Assembly: GCA_030435675.1 (NCBI GenBank)
Contig: CM059624.1
Coordinates: forward strand, 7,402,769 to 7,466,768
Reading direction: 5' to 3'
Source of the DNA: Steinernema hermaphroditum
Lineage: Eukaryota; Nematoda; Chromadorea; Rhabditida; Steinernematidae
Length of the DNA: 64,000 bases
Of this stretch, positions 34,980-47,264 are shown piece after piece; position 1 is the stretch's first letter, and the number at the start of each line of letters is the position of its first letter. A model generated the notes under the pieces. The model was given only the letters and a program-made list of their open reading frames with translations. It was not told the DNA's origin and ran no database searches. Both the position numbers and the translations under genes were made by a program.

Positions 34980-37610
34980 CTAATAATAATTTAAACAGTC
35001 TTCTCGTGGAAACACGTCGAAGGCGGTCACCGTCGGATGCTTGAAAGGGTCAAATCTGTCGTCGAGCATGAACGGGAATGGCGCCGCTGCTTCGCAGATT
35101 TCACCGGCTAAGTCTAAGATGCCGAATTTGTGTTGGGTGGAGAGTTGATGTAGCTTCTCGAAGATCCTCACCAAAACCAAGGCATCCAAAGCTGCGTAGC
35201 GTTGCTAAAAGTTACTGTAAAACAATATCGAAGAGCTATGTGACTGCACACCTGAGAGAGGCGAAGAGGTCGGCGATCCCACACGGACTGCTGCTCCGAT
35301 TTATCGATACGAATGCCCAAAAACCGCTCGGAAACCTTGGACAGTCCACACTTTCTACAAGTCGAATGTTCATTTTATGCAAGTTGTGTATACTACCGTA
35401 AATACTCTTCGCTGATGTGAGAGGATGGAAACTCAGCGTCAGTGAAGCACATGGCAGACTTGACCACATCAGGGGCTTTTGTGGAGAGTGCAGAGATGAG
35501 TTGGGCTATGCACAACACATCCGAAGGGGAGTAGAGGCACTCCATTCGAGGGGCCGTTCGACGGAGCTGTACGAGATCCGACCGAAACTGGAAACCTAAA
35601 CGCTACAGTTTTTAGCCCACGCCAGAAATCACTAGCCTTACCAATTTTGAACACTTTGTACTTCGGGCCAAATACAATATCGTAACACCTCTTTAGCAAC
35701 GCATCGTCAAAAGCGTCCAGATCCACAAGGAACACAACAGGGGCACTTCCAGGGCAAGCTATTTGCAATAGGTTGGCCCTGGAACAGACGTAGATGAGAT
35801 CTAACAATCTGCGATACACAGGCTTACTTGGTTGTTCGATAGTACTTGGACCATTCCGTGTCAATGCCAACCACGGGTAAATTGTAAGGATAACAAGTGG
35901 GAGCGCTCCCGAGAAGTTTGAAGTGCACCTCTAGCTGGTTCAACATTTCGTCGCTGTCCACCACCACGACGGTTCCATCTGCCGGAAATCTCAAATGACC
36001 GCCTTTCTGCTCATAAACCGAAGCGATATCTTCTCCTCTACAAAATCAGTCATCCATACACTGTTCGGGCGTTCACTTACAGTATCGCCAACGAGCGCAT
36101 GCTCATCGAGGAGTGACACGGCATGGCCCATGTCGCCGCCTCTGGGCCATCGAAATGGCTCAGAGCGTTGACTATGGTGTTGCAGATTGAGGGATGCTGT
36201 ACCAGAGCTGCACAGAAAACGTCTGTCATCTGATTCTTCGTAATAATCTTCTTCTGGTAACACTGGACAATGGCTTCGCAAACGTATTTTTGCATTTCTT
36301 CCAACTTCAGGTTATTCTGACGGGGGACTTCTAAAGAACACCAACATGAAGGGATGCGACAACAGGAAACAACCTTGATGCAGCTCGCTAAGGATGTCGT
36401 CAATGTTTCGCTTGAATGTTTGGAAATCCTCATTAGTCGGCTGCTTATAATTTCGAAAGAATCCCTTCAAGCCCAGCTGGAAAAGATCGAAAGAACGGCT
36501 TGTATATGCCACGTAATGAAGGGCAATACGGCCTGCTCGGATTTCGTCGTCGCACCTGGATGTAATAATCCGCTTGATTACTCCGGCATCGGTGAGTCCC
36601 ATGAATAACGCTTGGCACATGAGACGGTACCCCTTTGAACGGTAAGGCTTCAGAAACTCAGCAGTCAATGAATACACTATGGCTTCAAAACTGAATAAGA
36701 GGATAAGAGTACAGCTCACGTGAAGAAAGAATGTCCAACCTTATAATGCCCTCATAAGCCAATTTCCTCGCCAGCCTCATGAAGTCCTCGTGAAGACCGG
36801 CCTCCAGGTGTTCAATTCCGCTGTTCTTCCAGAATTCAACCTTTTCTGGGAACTTCTGAGTTAGCAATAATGGCAGCACTTGCAAAATTTGCGATTCAGA
36901 GCGGAAATTTGCGTGGAACACCTAAACAAAAGTGTAAAGTTGAGTGAAGTTCTGCAGACAACTGCGCCTGCTCATGCACTTCTTTCCCTGTCGGAAGGTG
37001 GTTGGTTCTTTAGGATACTTTTACAATACTGATCGAAACAGTGCTCTAATGATGGTTCCCATTCAGATCACCCATTTGATTGCACGAGTGCGCAGCAATT
37101 AGCGAGACTGGACATAATTGAGACCGTGCGCTGCCAGCTTCCCCCGCACCGCGCGAAGACTGCAAATTAATTCAAAATTTAATAAGCAGCACGGCAAAGA
37201 GCCCTGATATCGACCGCCGCCTGCCTCGATCCCAAAGTCATCAGAGCACGTACCTTGAAGTCATCACTAATCTTCCAAATGGAAGAGGTGTAGTGAATGA
37301 ATGCCTGAAACACATAAAATAGCTAAAACATGGAAAAGCCACCTACTTGGATGAGGAAGGGAACCAGCGACAAGCCTCTGAACGTCCAGGACCGCAGAAA
37401 AGGCCGATTGAACACGTAATTCTCGCACTGCAGAAGAAGCTTCGCGAATTTGTCCAGGTTCTTGCGATGGTCCCGACCCTGGACGAACTGCCCAAAGATC
37501 GACTTTCCAATCTCCACCAACGATTTGTTGCCCCAAGTCTTCTCGATCTGCTCCTCTGTCATGGATTTCAGAAACTTCCGAAAGTGCTCTGACGTCAATT
37601 CCATACTCAT
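34980..37610 (-). CDS. mut-7: MUT-7 / Nibbler / EXD3-type 3'-5' exoribonuclease
   Basis: A DEDDy exonuclease of the family that trims small-RNA 3' ends (Nibbler) or acts in Mutator siRNA amplification and transposon silencing (C. elegans MUT-7). On the minus strand it starts MSMELTSEHFRKFL at 37610, one base after an acceptor (AATTTGCAG), so trans-splicing is likely. The N-terminal half is helical, with exons near 37610-37348, 37308-37258, 36920-36740 and 36690-36080. The exonuclease half has motif I VVGIDTEW (near 35865), motif II GFQFRSDL (near 35585) and motif III YAALDALVLVR (near 35190), so D, E, D and Y-x3-D are all present. ERFLGIRIDKSEQ and WDRRPLR precede motif III as in EXD3. A 37-nt intron (35809-35845) restores the frame after motif I. 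The frame stops at 34980, soon after motif III, with no Mut7-C domain seen. Which paralogue it is remains open. Confidence 0.82.
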
Positions 37611-37612
37611 CC

Positions 37613-39430
37613 TGCAAATTACACTTGTGACAAACGCGTTACCAAGAGGGAACTGCCAATAGAGTACACGGATGCGAGAATGACAACCTCAGTGCTATAA
37701 GGGTAAGTCACGAGAGGAACATGCATGTATAAGAGAGATAGAGATGAGCGCGCGCGATTCCAACTGCCACCTGAACTTCCAGTGGCGAGCGAGGCGATAA
37801 GCTTGAGGCGAACGAACTCGGAAGGAACGAGTCAAGTAAGGGAGCTGTCCGCTCAGGACACCTTTGTTCTTTCGCTCCCGTGAGAACCGACTTCCGAGCA
37901 GAAACGTTTGTAGCGCGCACGCTTGAGGGATGGAAAAGGGGTCGCACGTATCAGCTGCGCGTCGTCGACTGTCGGCCCTCCGACGACTGAAGGGAACCGA
38001 AAACAGCCGATTGCAACAGGCCGACGGAGATCGGCACAATCACACAAGGAAATCAACGCCCTCCGATCTGGCATCGACAAAAGAGTATGCACAACAGACA
38101 GTCCGACGAGACAGAGACAGCGGTTCTGTCTCCAGACATCCGGTGCAAATGTCAGATTCTCAAGAAGAGCGATGACCGTATACCCCGATAACAAGCGGTT
38201 CGTATTCTCTCGGTTCGTTTCACTACCGTATTCAGGAAGCGTGCACAGGGTGCATCTCTCCCTACTTTGACAAAGAGGATTGCAAATCTCGAAGGAAAGT
38301 ACTATAAACACTGTTAATGTTACACCCTTCTACAACATTTAGAACTGTTCCTGTCCTGTGGCTCAATTCCTATGTATCGTAGTCGAGTAAAGTTCATTTC
38401 CTACATAGTATACAAGTACTTCTAGTCCCAACTGTACTTCTGTAGCGCTCCACTTTCACCTCGAACTTGTGTTTTACGAATTTCTTGTTTATTTTTTCTG
38501 CGTCATGTGATGTACGGTGTTTGGCCTCCATCTGCAGCGTTCGTTAACTTCAGAAGACGTCAAGTGCTCGACGCAATCCAATCTCCATTGGGACATAGTG
38601 CGAACGCGGGCAACATCGAGTACGTCGATCGATCGTCCGCCCGCGCCACAGAGAAACGTCACGAGTGGCCGCGGCGCCTCCGCTCAGCTGACGCCGCCGC
38701 GCTCGATCCATTCCAAGTGACGTCAGCGTTCCAACAATCGATGTATCACAATTTCGAAAATGGTGAATTGTGCGCCACAGAAAGCAGAAATAACGCGAAC
38801 AAAGCACGAATAAACCCCAAACACGACGGGGTGCTGTTCCTGAGCTGAAGAAAGCCCGGTTTCAACTTCTCCTGCAACTCGCGATTTCCAGAAGTAGGCT
38901 CCATCTCCAGAATCATCCGCGCACTTTTGAAATCCCAGAAGGAAAGAATGTGAATTTTCACTGGAATGTCTCGTAGTGTTTTGCCTGAATATTCGATGTT
39001 TTCGTTTCGATGATTCCTTTGATCTTTTCCCGTGTTTTCTTTTTTTTCTGTCGGCATTGCATTTGCGTGAAAGGGTCGAGTGCAGCTTGTCAGCTGTTCT
39101 GTTGCATCGCTTAATTCCAATTTAAGAGTGACCTCGTTGCGAGCAAACTCTTCACAAGAGAAGAGTACACCGGTTTGCACTATCTGCTCGTTGATCCGCT
39201 CAATCCAACCGCGTCGCAGCGCTGCCCGTCGCCACACATCAACTCCACAACCACTCGTGTGGGTTGGGTGGAGTCGGGCGTTCATTCGGCTCGCTCGTCG
39301 TCGCGCTGTGCGGTCGTGTTTCTCCGTCGCTCTGTTGTGGTCGTGCTTCTCCGTCGCTCTGTTGTGGTCGTGTTTCGCTTCGAGGTTAACCATCGTTCAC
39401 AAATGTGCTGACTTACTCTGGACCATTTCA
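37613..39430. other. intergenic between divergent genes, nothing recognised
   Basis: About 1.8 kb between the MUT-7-like start and the acceptor of the next gene. Frames are short and unsupported. A tandem duplication of TCTCCGTCGCTCTGTTGTGG and neighbouring bases lies at about 39323-39373. It probably holds promoters for both flanking genes. Confidence 0.45.
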
Positions 39431-39444
39431 GATCGTAACCTACC

Positions 39445-40167
39445 ATGGTCTTCAACTGTTACCGTACTTTTGTTTGCCCCAACCTCTCTTCGTCACCGTC
39501 ATCATCTTCTGACTCTTCGGAGCGTAGTTTCAAGCCATATGTGGAAATGTCCCGTTCGCAGTTGCTGGCGGTTGCTATCAAGAAGCGGAAAGAGCTTAGC
39601 GCAAGTCGGAGGCAGAATCTCCGGTTAGAACTTCTCCACACTGGTATGATTCAGTCGCTCTGTAAATCCCTTGGTGAGAGTCGCGCTCGTAAACGACGCA
39701 CGCGTCGTGATCGCAGCAGGTCGTCGAGCCGTTCTCGGGATGAGTGTGAATCGGCCAAATTGGCTATTAGTGACATTCCACTTCCGCCCAGTGGCAGTGA
39801 ACCTTCTGGTTCTTCTTCTCAAAAACAGTTCGCGAATGCAGACTGTCACAACGCTATTCAGACTGGACCTGATTCTCTTCTTCATATGTTGCCTCCACCT
39901 CCCCCGCCACCAGTATTTATGATTGCTGATTCGACTTCTGAGGAACCGCAAGCTAAGCGCTTTAAGCAGAACAGTACTGATGAAGATCCATTTGGAATCA
40001 GTGAACTGTTTGACCAGATCAACCGAAAAGACGATGAAAGAAATGGTAAGCCCCGATATTGGTAAAAAGTTCTAATTCAATTCGTTGCAGACTGCAGATT
40101 CGCTATGCAGACCGACAGTAATCCGTTTGGCTCCAATGAGCTCGGGACTCCAGTATCTGCGCGGTAG
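39445..40167 (+). CDS. small basic, Ser/Arg-rich putative nuclear protein (weakly IER/SERTA-like)
   Basis: Two exons (39445-40045, 40091-40167) joined by a 45-nt intron, about 225 residues. CATTTCAG at 39431 lies 13 bases before the ATG, suggesting trans-splicing. Order: a Ser-rich N-terminus; a basic helix near residues 33-70 (SRSQLLAVAIKKRKELSASR, then LRLELLHTGMIQSLCKSL); a strongly basic RARKRRTRRDRSRSSSRSR stretch that looks like a nuclear localisation signal; a polyproline run of eight; then an acidic C-terminus with EDPFGISELF and, across the intron, SNPFGSNELG. The helix resembles the conserved N-terminal block of immediate-early response (IER2/IER5) proteins and, less so, SERTA motifs, both transcription co-regulators, but by eye this is weak. 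The gene model is well supported; function is a guess. Confidence 0.6.
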
Positions 40168-40866
40168 ATCTTCACTGTCTTTCCTAACTTGAGTTATTCC
40201 AGAGTTTTACGTTCGTTGCTCAGTGTACATAAAATAAAGCTAGGTTTTGATTCGTATTGTTTGTTTAGAATCCTTTCAATGCAGGCGAGAGATGAGGATT
40301 CGCGAGAGGAATGATGAGTCCAGTCGACGTCTGAGGGTGGTTCCCTGTTTGTTGCTTTCTTGTTTGTGTTAGGACTGGAAATGTTTAGGCTGCGAAGGTT
40401 CGAAGGACTGATTGGGAATTGCCGCTCTTAGCCGGCTTGATCTAAAGCCGCAAAAGTTGGTTGGGGTGGGTATTGACGTTGTTCTCACTTCAGGTCCGTC
40501 TTCTTCAAAATGTATCAGTTTTCCGGGAGCAGCTGTTATCGGAGGTTGTTAGGGTGCTGGTTTTTACGGTTCTTTCCTTGTTGTTCAGGTTTCCGTTATC
40601 GACGGAACAAAGGGATGTGGGGAGTGAAGCTGGACACTTTGGCGATAGGACTACATTCGGTAGGTAGTCATAGGCAATGATCACGATTGTTAAAGGTGTG
40701 AGATCAAGCCGACCAAAAGCACCTGTACCCAATCGCTCATCCAAGTAAAACGGAGAACATGACAAAAGCACAGAACCAAATTGATGCATTTATTAATGGA
40801 GGGGAAACCTAGCATAACAACGACAGCAACAAATGGAGAGCAATTAACCGGAGGCTTTATACATGA
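40168..40866. terminator. convergent 3' region with polyadenylation signals on both strands
   Basis: AATAAA at 40233-40238 on the plus strand lies about 65 bp after the stop of the upstream gene. On the minus strand AATAAA (TTTATT at 40789-40794) lies about 73 bp after the COQ6 stop. No gene is visible between them. Confidence 0.6.
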
Positions 40867-42631
40867 TCAGATCCTGAAATCACTGAAGTAATGGCTGAAA
40901 CATATGTACATCAAATATACCTTGAGAGGGGTAAGCCTGTTCACACCGTACAGGCCGAGGGATCGGAGGAAGACCATTGGAGCAAGCGAAGTGTTGTAAA
41001 GCCGGTTCAACCAATCCACAGTAACCATCACCGGAACGTTGTGCCGCTGACTGGCAGTGTCATACTCGCTCAGATAAGTCGTTGATCCAAAGTCAGCTCC
41101 ATGATCAGCGCTCTTTTCTAAAACCGTCGTCAGCACTGAAACGTCATTCCACCCGAGATTGACACCCTGTCCAGCCAGGGGGTGAATGCGATGGGCAGCA
41201 TCCCTAAAATTAACCAACGCAGTTCCAAACGCTAATCACACAAGCTACCCAATCAGCGCCACTCTTGGCTTGATGTAGTGGTGGGCCAATCCAAATCCCA
41301 GTGGAAAAGCGGCACGCGCATCCGACTGAAGCTTGAGAACGGTTGGGGGCATTGGGTAAACCTTCGAGGCAGTGCTTTGGCAGCCAACAAGTGAGCACGC
41401 TTTGTCCAAGAGGAAGAGAGCCTGGTTTGTGACAGGGCTCTGATTCGCTTCCGACCACTAAAGCGCAAAATGCGTCCAAAATGAGCTGAAAACTGGACCA
41501 ACCAGGTAGTTGTTTAGCTCGTCCACAAATTCCTCTGGTGATAGCGATAGCAAACGCTCACAGTCGGCTGGCGATGTTGTCCAAACGAGCGAACTAAGCT
41601 CTTGGTTCAGCGGAAGAAGTGCAAGCGGTCCAAGAGGCGTGAATCGCTGCCATGCGGTTTCGTTAAGGCCATCCTGAATACATCAACAGTCATCCCAGAC
41701 AACGTTATGCTAGCTTACGCTTTGAATCTTCAGTGTGGCGACGATAGCCTTTTGGTCGTAATTCCACTGCGAGTAGTCAACGTTCATGACTTCACGGACG
41801 AAGCTTCTCGCTCCATCGGCACCAATCTAAAAGGCAGATTTTGAAGAAGTATGAACTCGATATGTGACATACGACCAAACTCGTAGCAATCTCGCTTCCG
41901 TCCTTCAGCTTGATGGTGGCTTGATCGCCGATGCTAGAAGGTAACCTAGAACAGTGCTGATGACCATAATAAACGAAGTCCACGAAACGAACGTGCAGCT
42001 GTCCACATTCACTTCTGTTCGGACGTCGATATTCGAACACTGAAGAATGTTGTCGTAGAGGGCGGACACTATGGCGTTGTTCTCGATGATGAAGGCCACT
42101 TCTTGTTCCGGACGGGGTTGCTCGAAGTCGATCGTCGACTGCGAGCAGCTGTCAAGCACCTGGGACACTCACAAGCTTTATTCCGAGTAAACGTTCTCTT
42201 ACTTGCAATTTCGCCACCTTCTTCACCCGGTACTGCACTAAGCGGTCCCAAATTCCCAAATCTAGATAAAGAGTTATCCTTTTTTTCCTTCTGGTGCTGT
42301 GAAATTACTTTGGAAGAGTTTCACAGACGTTGGGTTTACGGCTGAAACTCTGTTGCTGTAGAGTTCTGGCGCCGCTCCAAGGGACCTCTGCTTTCCGGCG
42401 TCTAAAAGAAGCACGCGACAAGATTTCAGCTTGTCGCTGGCGCCTAAATTCAGCAAGAATAGATTGGGGAGCATGCAGAGGGACGTTACCAATCGAAGCG
42501 GCCATGGCGTTGCCCACCATTCCGCCGCCGACGATGACAACGTCGTAGAATCCTCCTGAGGCCGAAGAGGAGGCGAATCGCCGGCATAGCGAAGCCGCTG
42601 AGGAAACGTTCGTGAGGGTGAGCATGCGCAT
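40867..42631 (-). CDS. coq-6: COQ6, ubiquinone biosynthesis flavin monooxygenase
   Basis: FAD-dependent monooxygenase of the mitochondrial inner-membrane CoQ complex that hydroxylates C5 of the ubiquinone ring precursor. It starts at 42631 with [20 protein letters not shown], an Arg/Ser-rich mitochondrial presequence. Next comes the FAD-binding fold [16 protein letters not shown] (GxGxxG), then [18 protein letters not shown], then [13 protein letters not shown] followed by [17 protein letters not shown]. Near the C-terminus is [18 protein letters not shown], the second FAD motif of the UbiH/COQ6 family, followed by [20 protein letters not shown]. Several short introns. Length is near the usual 450-470 residues. 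All key motifs are intact. It faces TTC17 across a 280-bp gap. Confidence 0.95.
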
Positions 42632-42911
42632 CTCTCACATTCGAAGATGGGCGTCTTCTGGAAAGTAACTCTAGAAGGTAGAAGATGCCATAAGAAGCGC
42701 GCGAGAAAACGTCGAAATTGAGAAACATTCTCGGAGGGGAGGAGCGTGACTTTCAATAAATGAAAAAAGGGGAAGCGCGTGCGGGATTCACTGGGGGTCC
42801 CGTGCCGACGATCAGCGGTGAAGTGTCGCCTGAATGACCTTGGAGTCACCGTTCTTCAGCGGATCCGCTTTCCCCCTTCGAGATCTCGGAATCTGAGATC
42901 TCCGGTGAACC
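42632..42911. promoter_or_regulatory. divergent promoter region between COQ6 and TTC17
   Basis: Only 280 bp separate the two start codons. The stretch has no TATA box I can see. A CTTCAG at about 42862, 50 bases before the TTC17 ATG, could be a trans-splice acceptor. Confidence 0.5.
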
Positions 42912-45900
42912 ATGAATATCAATCTCTTCGTCAGATGCGACCTGACGGCGCTGTGTGGCCTTCTGCTCGTCTTCTTCGTCGCCCTCGGCGCTTCTTCCTC
43001 CCACTGGATCATCACCGATGGAGGCCTCAAGATCAATGCACTGGTAGGAACTTCTTGCTCCTCTGGACTTCCAGAGATCTGTTTTCAGCCCGACTCTCCT
43101 TTCCATATGGAGCAATCGCACTCCCTTGTGGAATTTCTGGAGCAGGAGAAGGCCATCGAAGGAGCCTACAAGAACGAGGAGTTTCTCCAGCAATTGAGGG
43201 TTTGTTGGAGCTAGCGCCATCTGGTGTGATACTTTTTATTCCACAGGAGACTGCCAAGAAGGGTATCTATGAAGACGATCCCGATCTGGAGGAAAAGTTC
43301 CGCAAGCATGACCACGACTGCCGAACAAGCGCGAACTTCCCATTCAACACGGATAACTTCGCATCTTCGTACGTCGTCGACATCTACGAACTAATGGGCC
43401 AGTCGCCGAAGCTCTCTCTCGAACTGAGCAAAGCGTATGTGTATCTTTCCTGCAGTATCAACCGTTTGCATGTTGCAGAAGCCCCGATTTTTCTCCTCTC
43501 TGTGCTCTTCCAGAGTACTATAAGAGTGATCACTTTAAGCAAAGGCTACGAGTGAGTGCCGCTCCTCGCAAATGTGTTTCATATGGCTATTTCAGTGCTT
43601 TGAATCTAGGAAGAGAATGCACATGAAGGCGGACTTCAAACTGCGAGATCTCCTCCCGGAGCACACGAGCGATCAATTCGTGCTACTCGGGGGAGCGCTT
43701 CACAACTCGATGCAGCAGGTATTGTACTGGTAATTCCCCTCGGTTCCTAGCTGTTTCTGCAGTATCCAAGAGATCCAGTACTCGCGTACTATGCGATGCT
43801 GTTCTGGAGAGTGCGAGGAAACGCAACGAACGCCGTCGACTGCCTTCTGCGCCATCTTTATCTTAGCCAGCTCGAATCCAGGTAGATTAATGTTCTTATC
43901 CTTCCAATATCTAAGGTTCTTTAGTGACATAACTGCTGCAGGTTTTGCTTTGGGAAATCTTCTCGTGAAGCTAGGGTGCTACAACGAATCAATACCGTAT
44001 CTCTTGGTTAGCTTTCATTTCAATCACTCTGGATGTAGATAGAACATTTTTAGAACACTGTTTCCGCATTTCCCGATAACCCTGATATCCGGTCTGCTTA
44101 TGCTGACGCCCTGGCACTTTCCGGAAACCACTCTCAAGCCCTCGAGATCTACAACGACGTCTTCCGAAGGCACCCATCGCGCCTGAATTGCGCCATGAAA
44201 GCGGCTGCCTTGCGCTGCCACATAAAATTGATAGGGGAACTGGAAAAGCAGCATACAAATCTCATCGAACTCGTTTCACTCGCGCACCGCTATTCCGACA
44301 GATTTGACTTCGTGGATTCTCTGGAGCCTGAAGTGAAGGCGAAGTTGGCCTCGAGGGAGAAGCGCTTCCAGTCGAGCTTGCTCTACGACCACTTTACATA
44401 CGGTCCCTTCAAGCAGCTGAAGTGCCCCGCTGTGCGCTTCTTCGAAAAATATCTGTAAGCGCCGTTATTCAATTATGCTTGGGTTAATCGTTCATTTTAG
44501 CGAGCAAAAGCAAGACAAGCTGGTATGCACTCTTCGGGATACTTCGGCGTTTTCGAAGGACCTCGTACGACGCCACGTTGAACGAGTTGCGGCAGTGAAA
44601 GCGAAGAACGCCAAGAGTGAAGAGAAGAACGAGAAGCCGAAGGAGTGGTGGGATGAGGACGCGCCGACGTCGAACAACCTCGGGGAAGTGATGGCCTTCT
44701 TCAAGACGCTCGAGCCTTTCGCCGGGATGAAGATCGACGAGCCGTCCTACCCGAAGAAATACCCGCTCGAAGCAGAGCCTCTTACAAGAATCGCATGGCC
44801 GAATCGAACGTTCTGTGACCGTCAGAAGCGGAGAGGAGTCACCGCTCCATCAAGCGAGCGTCTTCCGCAGATGTTCATGTCCGTCGACAATAAAGGCTTC
44901 GTCACCGCCGACTTCTTCACGAAGTACCTTCGGCTGCTCTCAGAAAACGACGTTCATCCTCTCCCGTGGAATAAGCCCACGTGCAACAGTGATTTTTCTG
45001 TAAAGAAACCCCGAATCCCAGCGGAAGCCGAAGAAGGAGTGAGCATCGCCCTCAAGACTCAACGGAAACGAGCCCGTTTTGTAGAGGCTGGCGCGAAGAC
45101 AAGCTTCTTGGCGCTCTCCGGTAGTGAAATGCATCTCAGCGTCGGGGACATCGGGCAGAGGATCCGCACCCTCCAGCAGATGGCGATCGCACCGGACTGG
45201 ATGACAAGCAACTGGGCAGCTCTCTTCTGGAGGGTTAACGGAGCGCCCGACCAGGCAGTGGCGTGTCTCCTCCACGCTCTGAATCAGGAAGATCAGCGTT
45301 TCGACGACATCGCCCTTGTGCAACTCGCTCAGCTGGTGATGGCCACTGCCCCGAACCACACAGATTCGGCCTCGGCGCTCCTGGAGAAGGCGCTGAAAGT
45401 CGACGACTCGGAGCCGATGACGCACTACCTTCTTGGAGTGCTCGAGCTCATCCGGAATCGGATTCCCTCCGCTCTTCGGCGCTTCATGGACGCTGTGAAA
45501 AGAGACACGGGCTTCGCCCCCGCCCATGAAGCACTTCTGAGCGCAAGATGTACGATTCTGACGCCGCGCATCCAGGTGAAGGACCGTTTCCCACCGGAGA
45601 GCTGCTCGCTCGCCGAGAGGACCCTCTACTGCACGAGAAAGAAGAAGCGCCGCATCTGCTACAAAGTGGAATACGATAGCGATTACAAGGCATCACTCGT
45701 CTACCACCGCTGCGTCGGCCAGCCTTACCTTGTGAGTTACTGTTCCCTGCCGTAGTAATTGATGACACTCCTTTTCAGAGCAAGAGCGACGCGGTGCCCG
45801 GCCTCTTCCAGATCCTCTCCCCGCTTCTGTTCTCCATCGAGGACATTAAGAGGGAGAACCGACTGTTGGCCCACCAGAAGAAGGCGTCGAGCGCCTTCGA

Positions 45901-47264
45901 AACGCAGTCCGGGAAGGAAGACGGCGAGCTGCCCCTCGACTACGCCGTCAAGGACGAATCCCAGTACTACAGTCCGAACCGGGGTGACCAGTTCCATCGC
46001 CGTCCGCGGAAGGTCGTCTTCAACCCCGACGCATACGTCCCCTCCAATGTGACCTCTTCTTCTGGGTCCTCCGATGCTCTCGAGGAAGAGTGGTTCGAGG
46101 AAGTGGTGCGATATGAGCCTGGAGTGGTAAGGAAGAGAGCCCCTTCGGCGAATCTAGGTTGTTTTCAGGGGAACTTGAACTTCGACGATATCAACGATGT
46201 CAAGAAGGTACTCTTCCTGGACGTCCCTCTGCCGGAGGTCCACGCGGAGCCGCCGGAGGAGATGGTGCGGAAGGGCGCCTTCTACTTCCGGCCTCCCACG
46301 GCGAGCACCTTCCACGACTTCTGCGCCGTGTACAAGAAGGGGAGCACCTTCCTCGATCACATTCCCTCCACGTGGGTCTCCGTGACGGCGAAGGGCGTTG
46401 ACTACGAGAACTATATCGACTTCACAACGCCCGTGGCCGGCCACGGCCAGTACGAGCCCGAGTGCCCCGACCTCGATGCGCCCTCCCCCATCGAGTCCCT
46501 CGACCACCTTCCGCCGAGCCATGTCCGCGATCGCCTCAACAAGTTCTATAAGCCCGAAAAGGTGCTGACCGACGTGAGTGCCTTTTGGCGCTCCTCTCTA
46601 GTGAGAATCTGATTCAGGCCCTGAAGAGCATGGCCCACGAGATGGAACGTATCGAGCACGTCGCCGCACGGCTCCACATCGCGATGCGCGTCTCGCGCCT
46701 TCAGCCGATGAACGGTGCGTCTCCCTCCCTCCTACAGCCCTAAAGCCTCCTCCTTTGCAGAGAACCAAGCGGGCGGAGTGCACTGGACTCTGACCACGGC
46801 GTCGACGCTTTACTGGCGCGTCAAGGGAGACGCCGTGAACGCCATGAAATGCCTCAGGCATTCCCTAAACAACGCTCCTCCTGACATGAGGGTGAGTCCT
46901 CCAGAGGGTTCCTTCCAGCTACTTACTCTATTTAGGACGTGGCCCTCGTGAGCATGGCCAACATCTACCAGAACACCGGCTTTCTGCACAGCGCCATCAT
47001 CTCCGCTAGCGCCGCCTACCGTATCTCGCCGCACCTCGTGGTGACGCACATCACCCTCGCCAACATCTACGCCGCCCTCGCCGATTACGAGCGCGCCCTC
47101 AAGTTCTACTACTCCACCCTCTCCATCCAGTCGAACTTCAAGCCCGCCAAGCAGCGGATCAGAGCTATTTACTGCCAGGTACCGTAACCCGCAGACCTCA
47201 TTTCCCTACCTGTCCCTTTCAGACCGGGATGACCTACAACCTCTTCCCCGGCATCAAACACTGA
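42912..47264 (+). CDS. ttc17: TTC17-like tetratricopeptide repeat protein
   Basis: Vertebrate TTC17 is implicated in actin organisation and ciliogenesis and has a signal peptide. Here the start MNINLFVRCDLTALCGLLLV gives an N-terminal hydrophobic signal, followed by SSHWIITDGGLKINAL, matching the HWVVTEDG block of TTC17. About 15 exons and roughly 1,200 residues. TPR-type blocks are YYAMLFWRVRGNATNAVDCL (near 43790), NWAALFWRVNGAPDQAVACL (near 45220) and STLYWRVKGDAVNAMKCL (near 46805), each followed by a D-[IV]-ALV motif. The C-terminus holds STWVSVTAKGVDYENYIDF then the final TPRs (VSMANIYQNTGF, LANIYAALADYERALKFY), ending at 47264. The WRVKG-CL-D-ALV pattern repeats as in human TTC17. Coding DNA becomes markedly GC-rich towards the 3' end. 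Family firm; function by homology. Confidence 0.92.

Noticed and set aside
42812..43220. minus-strand frames opposite the first TTC17 exons
   Set aside because: Antisense shadows of the GC-rich TTC17 coding exons.
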